NCBI RefSeq assembly: GCF_001949145.1
Contig: NW_019091429.1
Location: 645,495 to 709,494 of the forward strand
Reading direction: 5' to 3'
DNA: 64,000 nucleotides
Source: Acanthaster planci
Lineage: Eukaryota; Echinodermata; Asteroidea; Valvatida; Acanthasteridae
Positions 46,966 to 60,785 of the stretch are shown here, piece after piece (the stretch's first letter is position 1; each line of letters starts with the position of its first letter). A model generated the notes under the pieces. It searched no databases. It had not been told where the DNA came from and was given only the letters and a program-made list of their open reading frames with translations. The position numbers and the translations under genes are program-made.

Positions 46966-49463
46966 TTGAAAAGAATAAGTAAAATAAGAACATCATACGA
47001 CGGAAGAGTATTCATCGGGCCTGTTTAGGGGTCTAACCAAGGGGTAGATACTAGTCTGGGCTACTCCTGCTCTCCCCAAACGGAAAGATCAGAGTTCCGA
47101 AAAGAGTTCCATTCACTATGTTCACGGACATCACTTGACACTGTGTACAAACCCTATATGTAGGCCTACATATGAATGCCACAGTATCTACATGTACATC
47201 GTAATATTTATTAATTGCTGTGACTACATGTACATGATGTAAGTGACCGGTCTGATTGAGTCATGTGACTTCATTACCAATACTCCTGTTCCTATAGTAA
47301 GGAAAAAAGTCCACTTTCTCAAACTAACATTTTTACCTTAAGGAACCATTGCTCGATCCTGATAGGCGTAGTTTAGGTAAATTTTGACGATATTTAAGCA
47401 AGAAATCTTCAAATTTCTAACCCGAGTTTGGCAAAAGACAACCACTCAGTCGAATCACGCTATTTTGTTTTTCGTCTGGCTACCTGACTCTGGGATTCAT
47501 CAAATCGAATCGTCATCTATTAAAGGAACCAGACTACATTCGCTTATTAGTAGCGCCCAACTGTAGTTTTCTTGCGGAAAGAAAAAACATGAAATACGGA
47601 AGGATTTTTGTTTCGTGATATAAATGGACCGATTTTGCTCTTTCTTTATGATAATCCCCCTCCACTCTTAATTTCTTTCTTGCAGTCTGTCTTCTTTTAT
47701 TTACTTTGTTCAGAGGCGTCGGGGACGCCGGGCGCCTGCAGACGGTCATAGTCTTTGTTCCAAGGCTTTTGCATTGCTTTTAGCCGAAAATCAATAAAAT
47801 TCAGCATTCAGCAACGGGCTTCCTTAATACTAACCTTCGGTTCCCCCTAGCGTGTTGAGTAAATAAATAGGCTTTAAAAACTAATGAAAAATTAAATCAT
47901 CCAAGACCAAGTCGCTTACAAGTTACATCACACTGTAGGCGCTAGCGCTAATGCTGTAGCGTGTTCTGCACAATATTACTTGAATTACTTGCATTTATTT
48001 CTTTTAGTGAATTAGCATTCAGAATCTTCATTTTAACTTTGACAACTTTTTCATTTCCTGTATATATCCTGTTTGCCATTTCTTAGACATATTACTCACT
48101 ACATTTTCCTTGTAAGAGTACACCCACACAGTGTCTTGTACACTGTATATTGTTTCCGCCTATTTTGTCCTTGTTAGCCCAGAGGCTGCGGCAAACTTCA
48201 GCATGCTTCATTTAAGCCATCGTTAAGGTCCATCAAGGACTTCGTTTTAAGATGAAATTATTCATTCACAGTCATTGTTCTAAGAATCCAGCTAAGACAT
48301 GCGACTAAGACTTTCCTTTCTTAAGTTTTGTGACTTTAACTACATCCTGTTTCTAACTGTATATAAGTCCTGCATCATTGTACAGATCGTCGGTATTCAG
48401 TATTAGCATGGAGGAAGGAACACACCTTCCTCCATGATATTAGTATAATAGTCTGCTTTTCAATTCTCCAATTCAGACAAGAGTTAGCTCACAATTCTAT
48501 CGCAACCTTCTCGGTCGTTATTTTGAGTAAAGTTGGTAACAACACTGAATCAATAGTCTCACGACGACCCTATAATGCAATATAGTTGCGCCGGCGCGAT
48601 GTGAAAGGTAAATCCGAAGTCCAAGGTAAATCTGTCCCTTTCCAGGTAAACTTGTTCCCTGAGACACAAATTTACTTGAGGACAATGTACTTCGAGGGGG
48701 ATCCCCTGCCCAACATTAAATGTGCCCCCTGGTAAATGTGTCCTACAAATCTAGCACCCAGACGGCGTATATTTTTATTTCCAGTGTTTTCGCGCAGCCT
48801 TTGTTATGGGTACAGGCCAGTAAACAAGCTGCCATAGACAACAGTGATCAACATCGCCACTTCAAAAATCAGGAAACATACTAACAAGTTTCACATGTGT
48901 TCAAGACACATATAAAAAAGCTCACTTTCTCATCTTTCATTTTCCTTTCAATTTTCAGTGGCTTAACCGCTGACTTTTGAAGATATTTCTCTCCAGAGAA
49001 AATCACCCCTTTAGACAGTCATGCATGAGGCCAGTCGACATTTTGAAAATTGATGCTTAAGCGCGCCCCAGTGCAAAATAGAGCAATTTTGAGGGCTCCG
49101 TTTGGTCCGATACTTTCAGAAATTACAAGTTGGCAGTTCTGTCCTTGGATTTCATCCACCTTTTTAACAGACCACCCAGTCCACGTGCCACGGCAGAAAA
49201 TTTGACAGCCTACACTACAAAAAATCGTGATTCGGTCGTCGCAGGCAATTTGGGCCTTATCTACTGGCCTGCAATCTTTAGTTTAAGACAGAAGCAGTGC
49301 TCTCTGGACAGTGTCCATGGGGACCAGGCCGAGCTCGCTTGCCTATACATATGAAGCTAGGTATGAGATGGAGAGGAACCCCCCCCCCCTGCTTTGTGTT
49401 GGTCATTGTCTCACTGGAATCTGAGGAATTCTTTTCAGACACGGGGGGGTTAGGTAACAAAAG
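46966..49463. other. Intergenic, nothing recognised
   Basis: No coding exon with both splice sites and a recognisable peptide was found. Confidence 0.45.
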
Positions 49464-51287
49464 TATGGTGTACTATTTACGACGAACATTTCTTTCCCTC
49501 TTTAGCCTCCATCCAGGAGACGCAACTACACGACGCGACGGCATGACGGCTCCCTTGCATCGTGCCGACACTCCCTGCCGGCGCGTTTGTGTGGATTTCC
49601 GTGCAATAAAGTGCGGGTCGTGCCGTCGCCTCCTTGCCACGTTTGTACACACACGACACGTGCTGTCGCCCTTTACTTCATGGTGTTTATAGAGGGCTCC
49701 TTCATTGTCTTCTTTCATTTCCTTCCCCCGGCCCGTGCTTGCACAATGCCATAGGTACCAGGCCACGATTCTGTTGTTCTTTTTCGTGGATTCTTTCTAA
49801 CTTTGTGTTTTCATTAAGAGTGAGTTGTTGAAGAAAACTTTATTCCCTTTTTTAAAATCAAATGTAATCAGAAAGAGCTTCGCGAATAAATAGCATTTTC
49901 TTCAGGAAATATATAACATTAATGTCAGCCACAATGTTTTAGCTTTTCCTTATCTAATTCTGATTTTTCTAATAATTATTGTAAATCCATTCTAAGATAC
50001 AATACATCAATCATTATTACGTGCATGCAGAAATGTAACATGCACATCTGATGAGAAATTAAGCGCAAGGCCAAACAGAGAGGAAGAAAAGACACCGTCA
50101 CAATGGTAGTAGGACTTTCTACAGTGTTTAATTAAGAAACAAGGACTAATATCCTTGAAAGTGTGGTGATGATGAAGTTAACGAGGAAGACTAAACTGAA
50201 GGAAGACTGAATATTCTAAGGCTGATAATATAGAGCAGGCTGGACGGTAACAACCTAAACCCGTGGTCAACCTTGCGGTGGTACAACTGTAGACAAATTG
50301 TCTGGAAGAGTGAGAGAACTACTTGGAAACTGCTGGCATGGACCACAGAGAAATATTTATAAGGTTATAAATCTACCGCAAATGGGAACTTTATCAACGG
50401 TCTTAAAAAGAAATTGGACGGACATTCGAACAAGGATCAGCCGGGTTAATTAAAAAGTGACGAATTATGGGCTTACACTTTATGTGAGAACACCTACATA
50501 CGCAGATTTTCTTTTTTGCTCGTTTTCATTAATTTTCTTTCGATAAAATATGACCAAACTAATTCATTTGATGAATGGATGAAACAATCCCCCCTCAAAA
50601 AAAAATCAACGCCTGTGGCTCGTGGCATGTGTTTTGCAAGCGCGATGGACGGAAATGAGAGAAAGCAAAAGAAATCGTTGGCTGGGAAATTTAGGAGTGA
50701 CGAATTCTGAGCTTGCGGTTTCAACTTATTTTGAGAGAGCAGTTGCTACATATTCGGATTTTCTTTTGCTCTTTTATCATTTTTTCAATAAAATATGACA
50801 TAAATGAATCCCGATTAATGAATCGATGAAATAAAAATAATGAAAAATCAGCACCAAAGAGCGAATAGCATATACTTTGCAAGAAAGGTGGACAGAAATG
50901 AAAGAAAACAGTAAAGGCGCCCTCTATAAATAGCATAAAGTAAAGGGCGACAGCACTGCGTCGTGTCGTGCGTCGCGTCGTGCTTCAGGCGACGCGATGC
51001 ACGACACGACGTACGACGCAACGCACGACAGCACGACGGGACGGGCGACGGAAGGGGCGACGTTTAGGCAGAAAAAAATGCAACAAGGAAAGGACCTAAG
51101 ACAGCAAGACGCGACGGGTGACGGCACGACACGATGCGTCGTGTGTGTACAAACGAAATGACAAGAAGGCGACGGTTCGACCAGAGGGCATGACGCAAGG
51201 GAGCCGTCGTGCCGTCGCGTCGTCTGGTCGCGTCGCCTGGAGGGAGGCTAAAGAGAGAGAAATGTTTGTCGTAAATAGTACACCATA
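49464..51287. mobile_element. 1.8-kb inverted-repeat element with CGTCG-rich arms
   Basis: Left end TATGGTGTACTATTTACGAC mirrors the right end GTAAATAGTACACCATA. Arms 49464-49700 and 50916-51287 share the same order of blocks: TTTAGCCTCC, a CGACGCGACGGCA stretch, GGCTCCCTTGC, TTTGTACACACACGAC, TGCTGTCGCCCTTTACTT and TATAGAGGG. The right arm is longer through extra GACG/CGTCG repeats. The centre carries a 240-bp tandem duplication (about 50457 and 50697). TA at both ends may be a target duplication. No transposase frame. Confidence 0.75.
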
Positions 51288-51739
51288 CAATAGTCTAGAG
51301 TGTGTAGAGCGATTGGACATGTTGGGGGGTACCCCTCGGTCTCATTTCTTTCTGGATAGGGCCTATAGGCCTATGTCTATGGCTGTAGTAAGTGGAAACT
51401 ATTAACCGCTTTGGCGGCGGAAGCGGGGTGGTTCATTAAATATAATATTCTCACTTCCAACTTTCTCCTCGTGAAACTCTTGAATGCAATTATGCACCGA
51501 CGTTAATTTACTGTCAATGATCGATCGTCACTTCGCCGTTTTTCTTTAGGCAGTTATGTGCTAATTAAAAGCTTTTCCATCGGGAAACATGTTTGCAGAG
51601 CATAGTGTTTACTTTACAGACTAAATGCAAAAATTAACCATGCGTGCGGGGACACATGTTTCTTAGGGGGGCTGGGTCCGTGTACATACCGTCCAGTCGT
51701 TTTCCAATTCAAACAAGTGTTACAAAAAACGAAAAATAA

Positions 51740-52340
51740 AACCTTTCCTATTTATTGTTTTGATTTTTCACAAACAAAAATAGGAATCTCAACCTATTTA
51801 CCATTGGCAGTTTTTGATACCGTTTTTGAAGATTCAAAAAGAAGCCAAAAATTAAAATTTATTTACCAATTACTCTTTTAACATTTGTAAAGACAGAGAA
51901 AAACAACAAAACTTTTGCTAAATACCGCTTTATGTCTGCAAAATAAAGGCAGGAAAAAAGAAACCCTTTACCAATGATCGCTTTTGTAATGTTAGAAAAA
52001 ACAACCGAAAGCCAAACCTTTACCAAAGACCATTTTTAAGATTAAAGAAGTAGAAATGAGAAAAGGAACCCATTACCTTCTTACCAATTGAAACTGTGTC
52101 TTAAGTAACAAGAATCGAATGAGCTCTTCAATCTATACCGTTGTGGAATCTTGCAAACGAAACCAAACCCTTAATCGAGTACCATTCTGGGGTCTTTCTG
52201 AAGCAAAGGGAAATATAAATATTATATCGTATACCGTTGAAATATCTTTGTGAAGAAAAAAAAGACATTAACCTTTTATTGTTGATTGTGTCCAGTCTGT
52301 TATTAAAAATTATACGAATAATGCATTGATTAACAGCATT
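51740..52340. repeat. Degenerate tandem repeat, about 50-75 bp period
   Basis: CTTTACCAATNACC-type words followed by a GCTTTTGTAATG-like segment recur about eight times (near 51798, 51863, 51968, 52019, 52080, 52175, 52230) in A-rich sequence. Units are strongly diverged. Confidence 0.5.
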
Positions 52341-52457
52341 TCCTTTCTCAAAAGTTACCAAAGACAGTTGATATAAACGTTTTTGTGTTTATGCTATTGA
52401 ATCACGTAATGGAATGCTGCGCATTGGTGAGTTTGATAATGCCTGTGGCTTAATTAA

Positions 52458-52562
52458 CGTGGTCAAAGTTGGGGGTGCTATTTTGTACACCAGCACCCGG
52501 CCCCGGTCCCAAAAAAATTAGGGGAGCTTCAGCACCCACAGCACCTCCCGTTCCCGTGGGCT
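52458..52562. mobile_element. Short MITE-like fragment with GGGGGTGCT words
   Basis: CAAAGTTGGGGGTGCT at the left and CAGCACCCACAGCACCTCCCG at the right are partly complementary. The intervening CCAGCACCCGG and GGGAGCTTCAGCACC words give a small folded element. Boundaries are uncertain. Confidence 0.4.
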
Positions 52563-55407
52563 TAAAAATTAGCTGGTTGAAATTGTGTAGAAAATGGATA
52601 AATGATCGCTGTTCGCTCATGATCGGCGTAGGATGGATGTCCGACACACGCGCTGATGACGACTTCAGTCAACTTTCGCCAACTACTGAGGGCGTTATCA
52701 AAACTGCACTGCGTACCCCATTATGAGATTGCCGTTGGCGACGACGGGCGTGGTTTTTGCACGTATTTTGCGGGTTTTTTTTCAGAAATACACTAGAAAG
52801 AGAAGTTTGTCATAATACCCAGATCAACTACTCACATTTATGCTAATATGACTTATTTAAAGAAATAAAATTTCATGCCTCACTGTAACTTGAAATGAAA
52901 TTGACAAGAATTGAATAGGTGAACAAAAATCAGACAGTGATGGAAAATCAAGCTGTGGCGAATAAAATAAAAAAATAATTCCTCATTCAAGAGACATCAA
53001 CTGGCAGATTTTTCAGAAGAAGGGCATTACCGATACCCCGTAAAATGATATTTGTAACGCACGTGCGTGAATTTTGGTCACGTAAGTTTGCTCTTCCTAC
53101 TCGTTTGCAGGCGACGTTGTTTCTGCTGCTTCGGTGACATCCGATGTTCTTCATAATATTAATCCACAAAGGATTTTAGTCAAACTTTCCACTTCTAAGA
53201 ATGAAACCATTAAAAATTTAGTTTATATTCAGAACAAATTTTAGTCAAAGTGCTAAATGCGTGAATTATGGTGACGTGGATATCTCTATTAATAGAAATA
53301 TCGATATTTTACAATTAAATGTTAATTTTGCACATAATATGTGTGATTAAAGGTCAAATTTACACACCATACGAACCGCAACTAGCACATGTGCTATCAC
53401 ATGTGTGCAAAATGCTGACAGGTGGTTACAGAAGAAGGCTATGCTTGTTAGGGGTCTTCGGAGTTTTCAAAAACAAAGTTCAATCCAGTTCGTAAGTGTC
53501 AACGTGCAACTCATCCAATGGAAGCTTGCAATCAGTGGCGCTTGCATGTGTGACTCGACGTGGTCACTTTTGAACTGGATACCTTCCATTTTGATCATGG
53601 GCAAAAGAAATTAACTCTATATACCCACGGGGAGGGAGGACAAAATTATCTAGAGTTGACAGAATAACCTGGAGACATCGCGTGGTGCTAATTCTGCCCA
53701 CTCGGACACCTCTACGGGTGCATTCCACCAAATGGTTGTATTTCTGCGCGCCAGCTCATTAATATTTTGTAATTCCACGGGGTTTTTACAATAAGACATG
53801 CCATGATTAGGAGGCATCATATGAATACTTCTATAAATCCCGAATTTGGGACTGCCGATAGTTTCCAGTTCGGGGTATTTCTTTCACAAAAAGCCCCAAA
53901 TTGCGGGCCTATTTTTGATAGGGGCGGGCGGCTACACTCAGAAATGAGCACTTATTAGTTTTACTGCTGTTTTGGGGGTATCTTCCTTGAAAGGCAAATT
54001 AAAAAAAGAATTTCGTGGCTAACACCCCCGTGAAATGAAACGAAAAGTGATCTTCTGGCCATAATCTTGAATTTCCATTAAAAAAAAACGAGGCAAACCT
54101 CTTCACGAGAATCAACAGGCGGCGCTATTTCGGTCCGATTTTGCACTGTTTTCTATGGGCGCGTATTTGGTGTTGTGCAACCTCAGGCCTCATTGGGGGG
54201 CAGATACACCGGCCCAACTGCTGTACCGTAGTTGGGATAGATGCGATAATTGGGCGTAATACAGGTTATTTACTAGCACTACAACCACAACTCGAGCAAC
54301 CTAACCTGTGACGTTCATTTCATTCCATGGCGCTGTCGGTAAGATTGAAGCTTGGCAGGAGTCCGGTTAGGGCCTAGAAAAATTTCATGAAATTTCACCA
54401 TTTTGCCGAATTTTCGGGGAATTCTTATCGATCCTCAGGGTTCCTGGCCATATTTAGGCCCTAGGCCTATAGTCAAGCATGTGTGAGAAAGAAGTTGAAA
54501 AGAATAACGTCAGGCCCAACGTTACTGTAGGCTTAGGCTAACTGTCTAATGTAACTTAAGGCGCCGGAATTTGTGAAATTGTGTTACTGTTTTAGCGTAA
54601 GCCTTCAAATAAAAAGGCTTGGCAGCTTGAGGAGTAATTATTCAGTAGGCATGATAAGTCTACAGTGACCATGGTGACATTTTGAATATTACATGTAGCA
54701 GTCGGAAAGCAAAAACCTGTCCAGAAAAGTTCAATTTAGGAGGGAAAATACTGAGTCGTTTAGACTTACGTAGAAAACACATTTTTCAGACCGTAGGGTT
54801 TGTGCACAGGGTGTCTAGTGGCGTCCGTATATGGAACTCTTTTCAGCAAAATCTTTAAAAAGAACAGCCCAGTTGCATTTAGATCTATAGAAATGTTTGG
54901 CACAACCTTCAATTTGAAGATTGTCATCAGGAAATCTTTATGCAATACAGGGGAAGAAGTTTCGGTTTTCCGTGTTAGATGTTCTTGGCACTGTATGGTG
55001 ACCACAGAGCTATATGGAGCACTAACTCATGTACAGAGTGATACCTGCTGGGCACATCCATGTTTGTGCACGAACCTATGGAAAATTAAAAATTTTGTAT
55101 GGCTTTTGTACAGCTATTTGCATATCTGCGTCCGTATTCTATAGGATACGTCAACTAAGCCAGAACTCAAACAACCTGACTGCACATTCAGTAAATGAGC
55201 GTTTCATTTTACTCTGTGCCCAAAAGCCCCGTGCAATCATGTGCACATATGTGCTGCACATGAATTTTGCCTCGATGTTTTATTTGGTCAGATTTCACTG
55301 GTACCTGAAGCGCACGACAGCTGCTGCTTCAGAGACTTCAACTCACTTAACAGTGACTGAATTAAGGGAACGACTTTATAAATTAGCTGAACTTAACACT
55401 GAAAGAA
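52563..55407. other. Intergenic, probable Roquin promoter side
   Basis: No coding exon is proven. A donor-like GTAAGA at 54339 after CATGGCGCTGTCG could end a noncoding first exon of Roquin; this is inference. The frame at 54800-55144 shows no family motif. Confidence 0.35.
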
Positions 55408-55700
55408 GGGGACATGTGGCCAAGTGGTTACGCTCTATGGCTTCTAATCATAGCATTGGAGGCTCGAATTCAGCTGCTGGCAGTATGTTGTGGCCCTTGG
55501 CAAGCCACTTCACCCCTGCTTGCCTCTCTCCACCCAGGAGTTTAAATGGGTACCAGCATTAGGTGGGAAGCAACTTGCAATGGACTGGCATCCTATCCAA
55601 GGGGGAACAAAAATATACTCGGTCGTTTTATGCCATGGAAACTGGAGATAAGCACTGGCCTGATGAGCCAAATTGGCTTGGACCAGACTTGCTCTTTTTT
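55408..55700 (+). mobile_element. tRNA-derived SINE
   Basis: A tRNA-like head with A-box TGGCCAAGTGGTTA (from about 55418) and B-box GGCTCGAATTC (55461-55471), followed by a body including CTCCACCCAGGAGTTTAAATG and GGGTACCAGC, ending in a T run at 55700. The CACCCAGG...TAAATGGGTACC body is a motif seen in SINEs of many aquatic animals. It truncates the significance of the 177-codon open frame at 55029-55562, which runs into it. Confidence 0.75.
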
Positions 55701-56255
55701 AACATCGCAAGGATGACCTTAGGATAGAAAAACAAATTCTAACTTGCACTAACTTGCAAGGTTGCATGGACTGTTCCAACGTGTTATTAAACTGCACACT
55801 GCATACGCATCACAAGGAAGGTGGGCTACACGTAGCCAATTGCCGACTTGATTCAAGTCTAGTACATGTATATACCATGCTTACATGTACATAAGTCAGT
55901 TTAGCAATTTCCATTGGTTAAGAGACCATCACTTGGCCTGTCTTAAACGAATGATAATGCACTGGCTGGTAGTGTGTACATGTACCTCACGCAGTAAATG
56001 CTATGTGTGCGGCAGTCTCCTATCAGCTTTGACTTTCTGACTCAAATGGTATTTATGACTGGTAATTTAAATGTTTGGCCAGTCTTAAACATTAATTTAA
56101 TACTGGCTCAGGTTTGTTTTGAGAGTAACCAAGCACATATTTATTCCCTTGTACATGTATTGTTATTGTTTTATTGTGGTTAACAGTGTTTTTGCCATTT
56201 ATCATGCAACCACATGTATAATTTCTTGTAAATGTTTTCACCTGTTCATTTACAG

Positions 56256-56630
56256 GGATTCAGATGCAATAAGACAGGATGCCAATTCAAGCTCCACAGT
56301 GGACAGAGTTTCTTTCATGTCCTGTTTGCTACAATGAGTTTGATGAGAATGTACGCCGGCCCATTAGTCTTGGATGTGGGCATACAGTTTGCAAGATGTG
56401 CCTTGGGAAATTTCACCGTAAGCAATGTCCATTTGACCAGACAGAAATCACACGTGATATTGATGAGTTACCAGCTAACTATGCCTTGCTGCAACTAGTT
56501 GGTGCTGAGCTTGGTGGAGAGCATGAAGAAAGGTTGCCTCGGTCCATTGTGAATGGATACTTGAGACATTATGCTGCTGCTAAGAGCTGTGTAGAAGATT
56601 TGGCATGGTATCTCAAACCCTTAGGAAAAG
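56256..56630 (+). CDS. RC3H: Roquin exon: start codon and RING finger
   Basis: The acceptor TTCATTTACAG opens the exon; the first 23 nt are 5' UTR and ATG is at 56279 (coding part 56279-56630, 117 codons + 1 nt; donor GTATGT). [17 protein letters not shown] begins exactly like vertebrate Roquin. RING ligands are C14, C17, C33, H35, C38, C41, C50 and D53, the family's unusual Asp-terminated [18 protein letters not shown] and CPFDQT are near-invariant in Roquins. As in mammals, an intron separates the initiator exon from an upstream noncoding exon. Confidence 0.96.
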
Positions 56631-59600
56631 GTATGTACCTTTTGTATAGCAGCAATATCACAACTTGAGGAAGGAGCACTTGATAATTGATGCCAGTGTC
56701 AGTTGGTTACCAGCAGGTCATATGGCATCACCGGAATATGAATAATGCAATGTGTTTGAGAATAGACAGTACAGCAGAGATATAGCTGTGTCCTATGTGG
56801 TTGTGATGACTCTGTAGGGTACCTATAGGAGAGTGTCACACACCCAATTATGTGCATTGTAAAAGGCATAAACAAGAGAACCAGCGCATGAAGCAACATG
56901 CGCACATTCTCCATTCATTTGCACTGCATTTCCTGGTTCAAATGATGTCCCTTCAGTACTCTATAGAAAGCGGCTTTAGCCATCGCCGTAGACTTGTGTA
57001 ATTTCAAGCCGCAGCCTAATGATTCAGACACAGCCTACATTTAGTATTCTTGCAACTGAAGAATGGACATAATTGACATACTGGTATGGTACATAATACC
57101 AGAAATTTATGTGAGAGCTGCACATGGACATGAGTTGGGTACCATACTTAGGAGATGTGTAGTATTACTTCTGTCTCGAAATGGACATGCCAAAATAAGG
57201 AATTTAGAGAGGCAATTCATAAGGGCATTGAAGAGACACTTTTGCCACGTTCATTTGTTATCCTTCAACATTTGATTCCAGTCAGATGCAACATGGAGTT
57301 TTAAAAAAGATATAACACTTAGAGTCTGCAATCAGTCACTTTTGTGTCGTGTTTAAACAAAAATTGCTCAAGGTTTCTGTATTATCTTCAGATGTGCGAT
57401 TCTGTGCGTTTGTATCTCATTCTGTTCAGTCAGTGTTCTCAGTTGAATTCACTCCAAATATTTGTGTGTAGCACAATCCAAAATGAAACTTATCATTATA
57501 AAATCTACTATCACTGAAATTCACATTTACATGTATGTTGAAGTGTTCATCCAAAAAGGTTTCTATAATAATCAAATTATCAATTTACATGTATCTCAGT
57601 CCAAGGTCTTGGGAGTTACTTGCCAAAATGCTTGAAATGCTGCATGAAAATGAGGAGTTTATGAATATCATACATGTTGGCAAAAATTGTCGGTAGAAAT
57701 AAACAGTGCCGTTAACAAAGGCCAATGTCTATCCTGGCATACTGGCAGTTACATGTACATGTACAACTAACATTCCATCGGAACATTTTGCAGGAACTTT
57801 GTGCATTGACTGTTCCGAAGCAGCGTTCCAGTGGGAATGCTTTCTTAAGGAATGAGAGCAAGATGTTTTGTATGGAATGTTCTGACGGATATACATGTAT
57901 CCATTACACTGAATGAACTCTTCCCTGATACGGTTGACTACAAATTGTCATAAGTTCCTTTCCTCTGCTTGTGACTACCGGTTACACCATGTGTATTCAC
58001 ATTGCAGAAGTCATGTAAGAGGTTCAAGGTCCCTGGACTGCAGTGGTTTTTAAACATACATGTGAACAAGTACATGTACATGTACCATATGCATCCTTTC
58101 ATACTGCAAAGCCTACACCAAAGATTCCTGTAACATGTGAATGGTTTCAAAGGGCCTAGGGATTGGTTCACCACAAACATGTAAGCCACTTACCCTCCAG
58201 GTTTGCTTCCACCAATGATTAAAAACATGTAGCCTACATGTATTCTACTTGCAAAGTGCCCATACAACAGACACAAATAACATGTATTTTTTCATCTTTA
58301 GTTATCAAAGGTGTCAGGAAAGTTACATGTATGTTCAATGCCTCTCTTGGCACTTATCCAATAAAGACTAACCTCATTTGTTGGGGATATGTTGTCAATG
58401 CCAGGTGTAGTCTTTGAGAGGAAATCATTCTACACAGCTGCATGATACGTGTATTAAATGACTGTAAACACGTACTTGTCCAAGGTCATTACGCTTGGTG
58501 ACCTGCTTGTACATTTGAATGTGTACATGTACTTCATATCACCTTTGATGAATTGTTACTGGAGTTGGATGGAAAATGTACTGTTATTTTGCAGGGATCA
58601 CAAGACTGGTGGGATCACTATCCCACCTACCATACATGTACATTTATGTAGCAGTACAGGTACTAGAACTTTGGTAATTCCAGAAATTAGGGGTCCAAAT
58701 GTGTGACATTTTTGTGTCCCTGTTACAGCTGACCTTTGACATGGAAATATCACCAGAATTGATCTCAAAGTATTTCTGTTTGTTTGGCAGGTACTTTGAT
58801 TTAATTTATCACTCTTGGAAATTAGAAAATGTTTTTTAAACTAACAAAATCATATGTCAGATGTGGCAGGGACACACACAAAAAAGAGAAAAAAAATAGA
58901 CCCCTAATTTCTGTAATAACCCACCTACTATTGTTACCACATAGCAAAGAATGGACCTACTGATGCCATAATTTTTGGTGGTTGATTTGCTCATGAAACT
59001 TTTACTATCATAGAACTTAAACAGTATCCTTTTAAAAGATACTTTGCCAAAGCTCTCACACGAAAAATTAATAAATATCCCAGTCTTGTTTATGATATAA
59101 AATATGCAGGTTTTAGTGCTCAATTAGTATGTGTAGATATTGGCAGGTGGAGATTTCAATTACAAAGGGGAATTTTCTAAAAATCTCCAAAATCTCTTCA
59201 CCCCCTGGAAAACAAAAATATTGCTCTTATTTATATCTTTCTCTGCCTTTCTGTGGTTTTGTTATCTCATCAGCCAGTTAGCTTACATATAAGACAGGTT
59301 TTTGTACATGTATCTATTCCCAAATTTCTGAATTCTTTTTGTTTTGTTTTTATTTGTACATGTACAATTGTAACCCTCCTTTGTTAGTACTTTGTGATTG
59401 TTTGCAGTCCTGTGGAGTACTGGGAGTGTTTGGTGACCTCATTTGTGCTCTTGTCTGGAAGTTTGGCTGTGACATTTTAGTGCTGTTTTAACGTCAAAAT
59501 GTATAAATTCATGTACACTTTATGCTGGAATATGCATGTATTAAAAGAAAAACTTACATGCAGACTTTCAAGGGGCATCAAGCCTCATTTGATGTATTGG

Positions 59601-59936
59601 CCAAGATGTACCATCTTCCATCATGCAGAATCATCCATATTTATGGGTAGATTTTTGAGTGTTTTGGTTTGATTTTTAAGGTGAAATTTTATGTCTAGAT
59701 TTGTGCTTGTGTATAATATGTGTACATGTACATGTGCGGTATACATTACATGCACTTGTCATGCATTCTGCAGAAAGTCAATGAAAGTCCTAAATGTGCA
59801 GTTAGTCTTTGCATTACAGGAGGCAGGCAGAATAGAAATGCTGTGCAGCTTTGTTTTATGATAAAAGAGTCTGCTTCTTCACATTAAAAGAATCCTCATA
59901 ACTACATGTATATTGATATCTTTTCTCTCTTTACAG
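56631..59936 (+). other. Roquin intron
   Basis: A 3.3-kb phase-1 intron with many TACATGTACATGTA-type words (57.75, 58.07, 59.72 kb). No other gene seen. Confidence 0.7.
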
Positions 59937-60185
59937 CTGCCAGTGCCAGCAGTGCCAGTGGTTCTGGTGGCTGCATCTTAAGTAAACCGATGCAGCGCAA
60001 GTTGGTTGCACTGGTAAATTGTCAGTTAGTGGAGGACGAGGGTCGATCACGAGCTATGCGTGCTGCAAGGTCATTAGGTGAGCGTGCAGTAACTGAGCTT
60101 ATTTTACAACATCAGAACCAGCAACAGCTGTCTGCCAATCTCTGGGCTGCAGTCCGTTCCAGAGGATGTCAGTTTCTTGGGCCAG
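59937..60185 (+). CDS. RC3H: Roquin exon: start of HEPN/ROQ region
   Basis: The acceptor TCTCTTTACAG and donor GTAATG frame 249 nt: 2 + 82 codons + 1 (residues 118-200). A Ser/Ala/Gly-rich linker precedes [39 protein letters not shown] and [15 protein letters not shown], nearly identical to vertebrate Roquin. Confidence 0.96.
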
Positions 60186-60785
60186 GTAATGACATAAATT
60201 ATCTGTGACTATGTGACAATACTTTAAATATGTTTAACAATGGAATTTTAGGATTGACTGTCAGACAGTACAGTGTATTTAAAGATGTGTACTACTTTCA
60301 TGACTTTTCATCTTAAGCTTATGAATAATTGTGAAGTCTACAACATGTACATGTACAAGTACAATGAATGTTCAAAGCTTATAAAACAAGCTGGTGAAAT
60401 TAACCCTTAACACATAACCAGTGTGGGCAATTTGGCTTATATGTACATACATTTTAACGTGTCCAGTATTTTGTCAAACTTCACAAGTTTGCTATTTTGT
60501 GAGGTGAAACCAACTTCACTGACCACGTAAATCTATGTTACGTGTATCTCAAGGGTGAATTAGCATTCACTTTTCCTTGTTTGCCTTCTGAAACTTTATC
60601 AAAAACAATAAGAATTTTGGATGAACACCACAAAAAAATGCAGTAATTGCTGAATTATCTGCTTTGTTTGTGTTTCATGTTATATTACATGTATACCGAT
60701 TGTTCAGGCATATAATTTAGAAACGCCTTTCAACCAGCCTTTTACAGTACTCAAATCATTGCTGTGTACACTTTTAATTTTGTAG

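Noticed and set aside
54800-55144. Possible retroelement reverse-transcriptase remnant
   Set aside because: Some words looked like the C-terminus of a LINE protein but no catalytic motif or tail could be seen.
55029-55562. 177-codon plus-strand open frame
   Set aside because: Its second half is the tRNA-derived SINE; the first half has no recognisable domain or splice support.
56232-56498. Alternative frame across the Roquin RING exon
   Set aside because: The overlapping frame from 56279 matches Roquin residue for residue; this one is its shadow.
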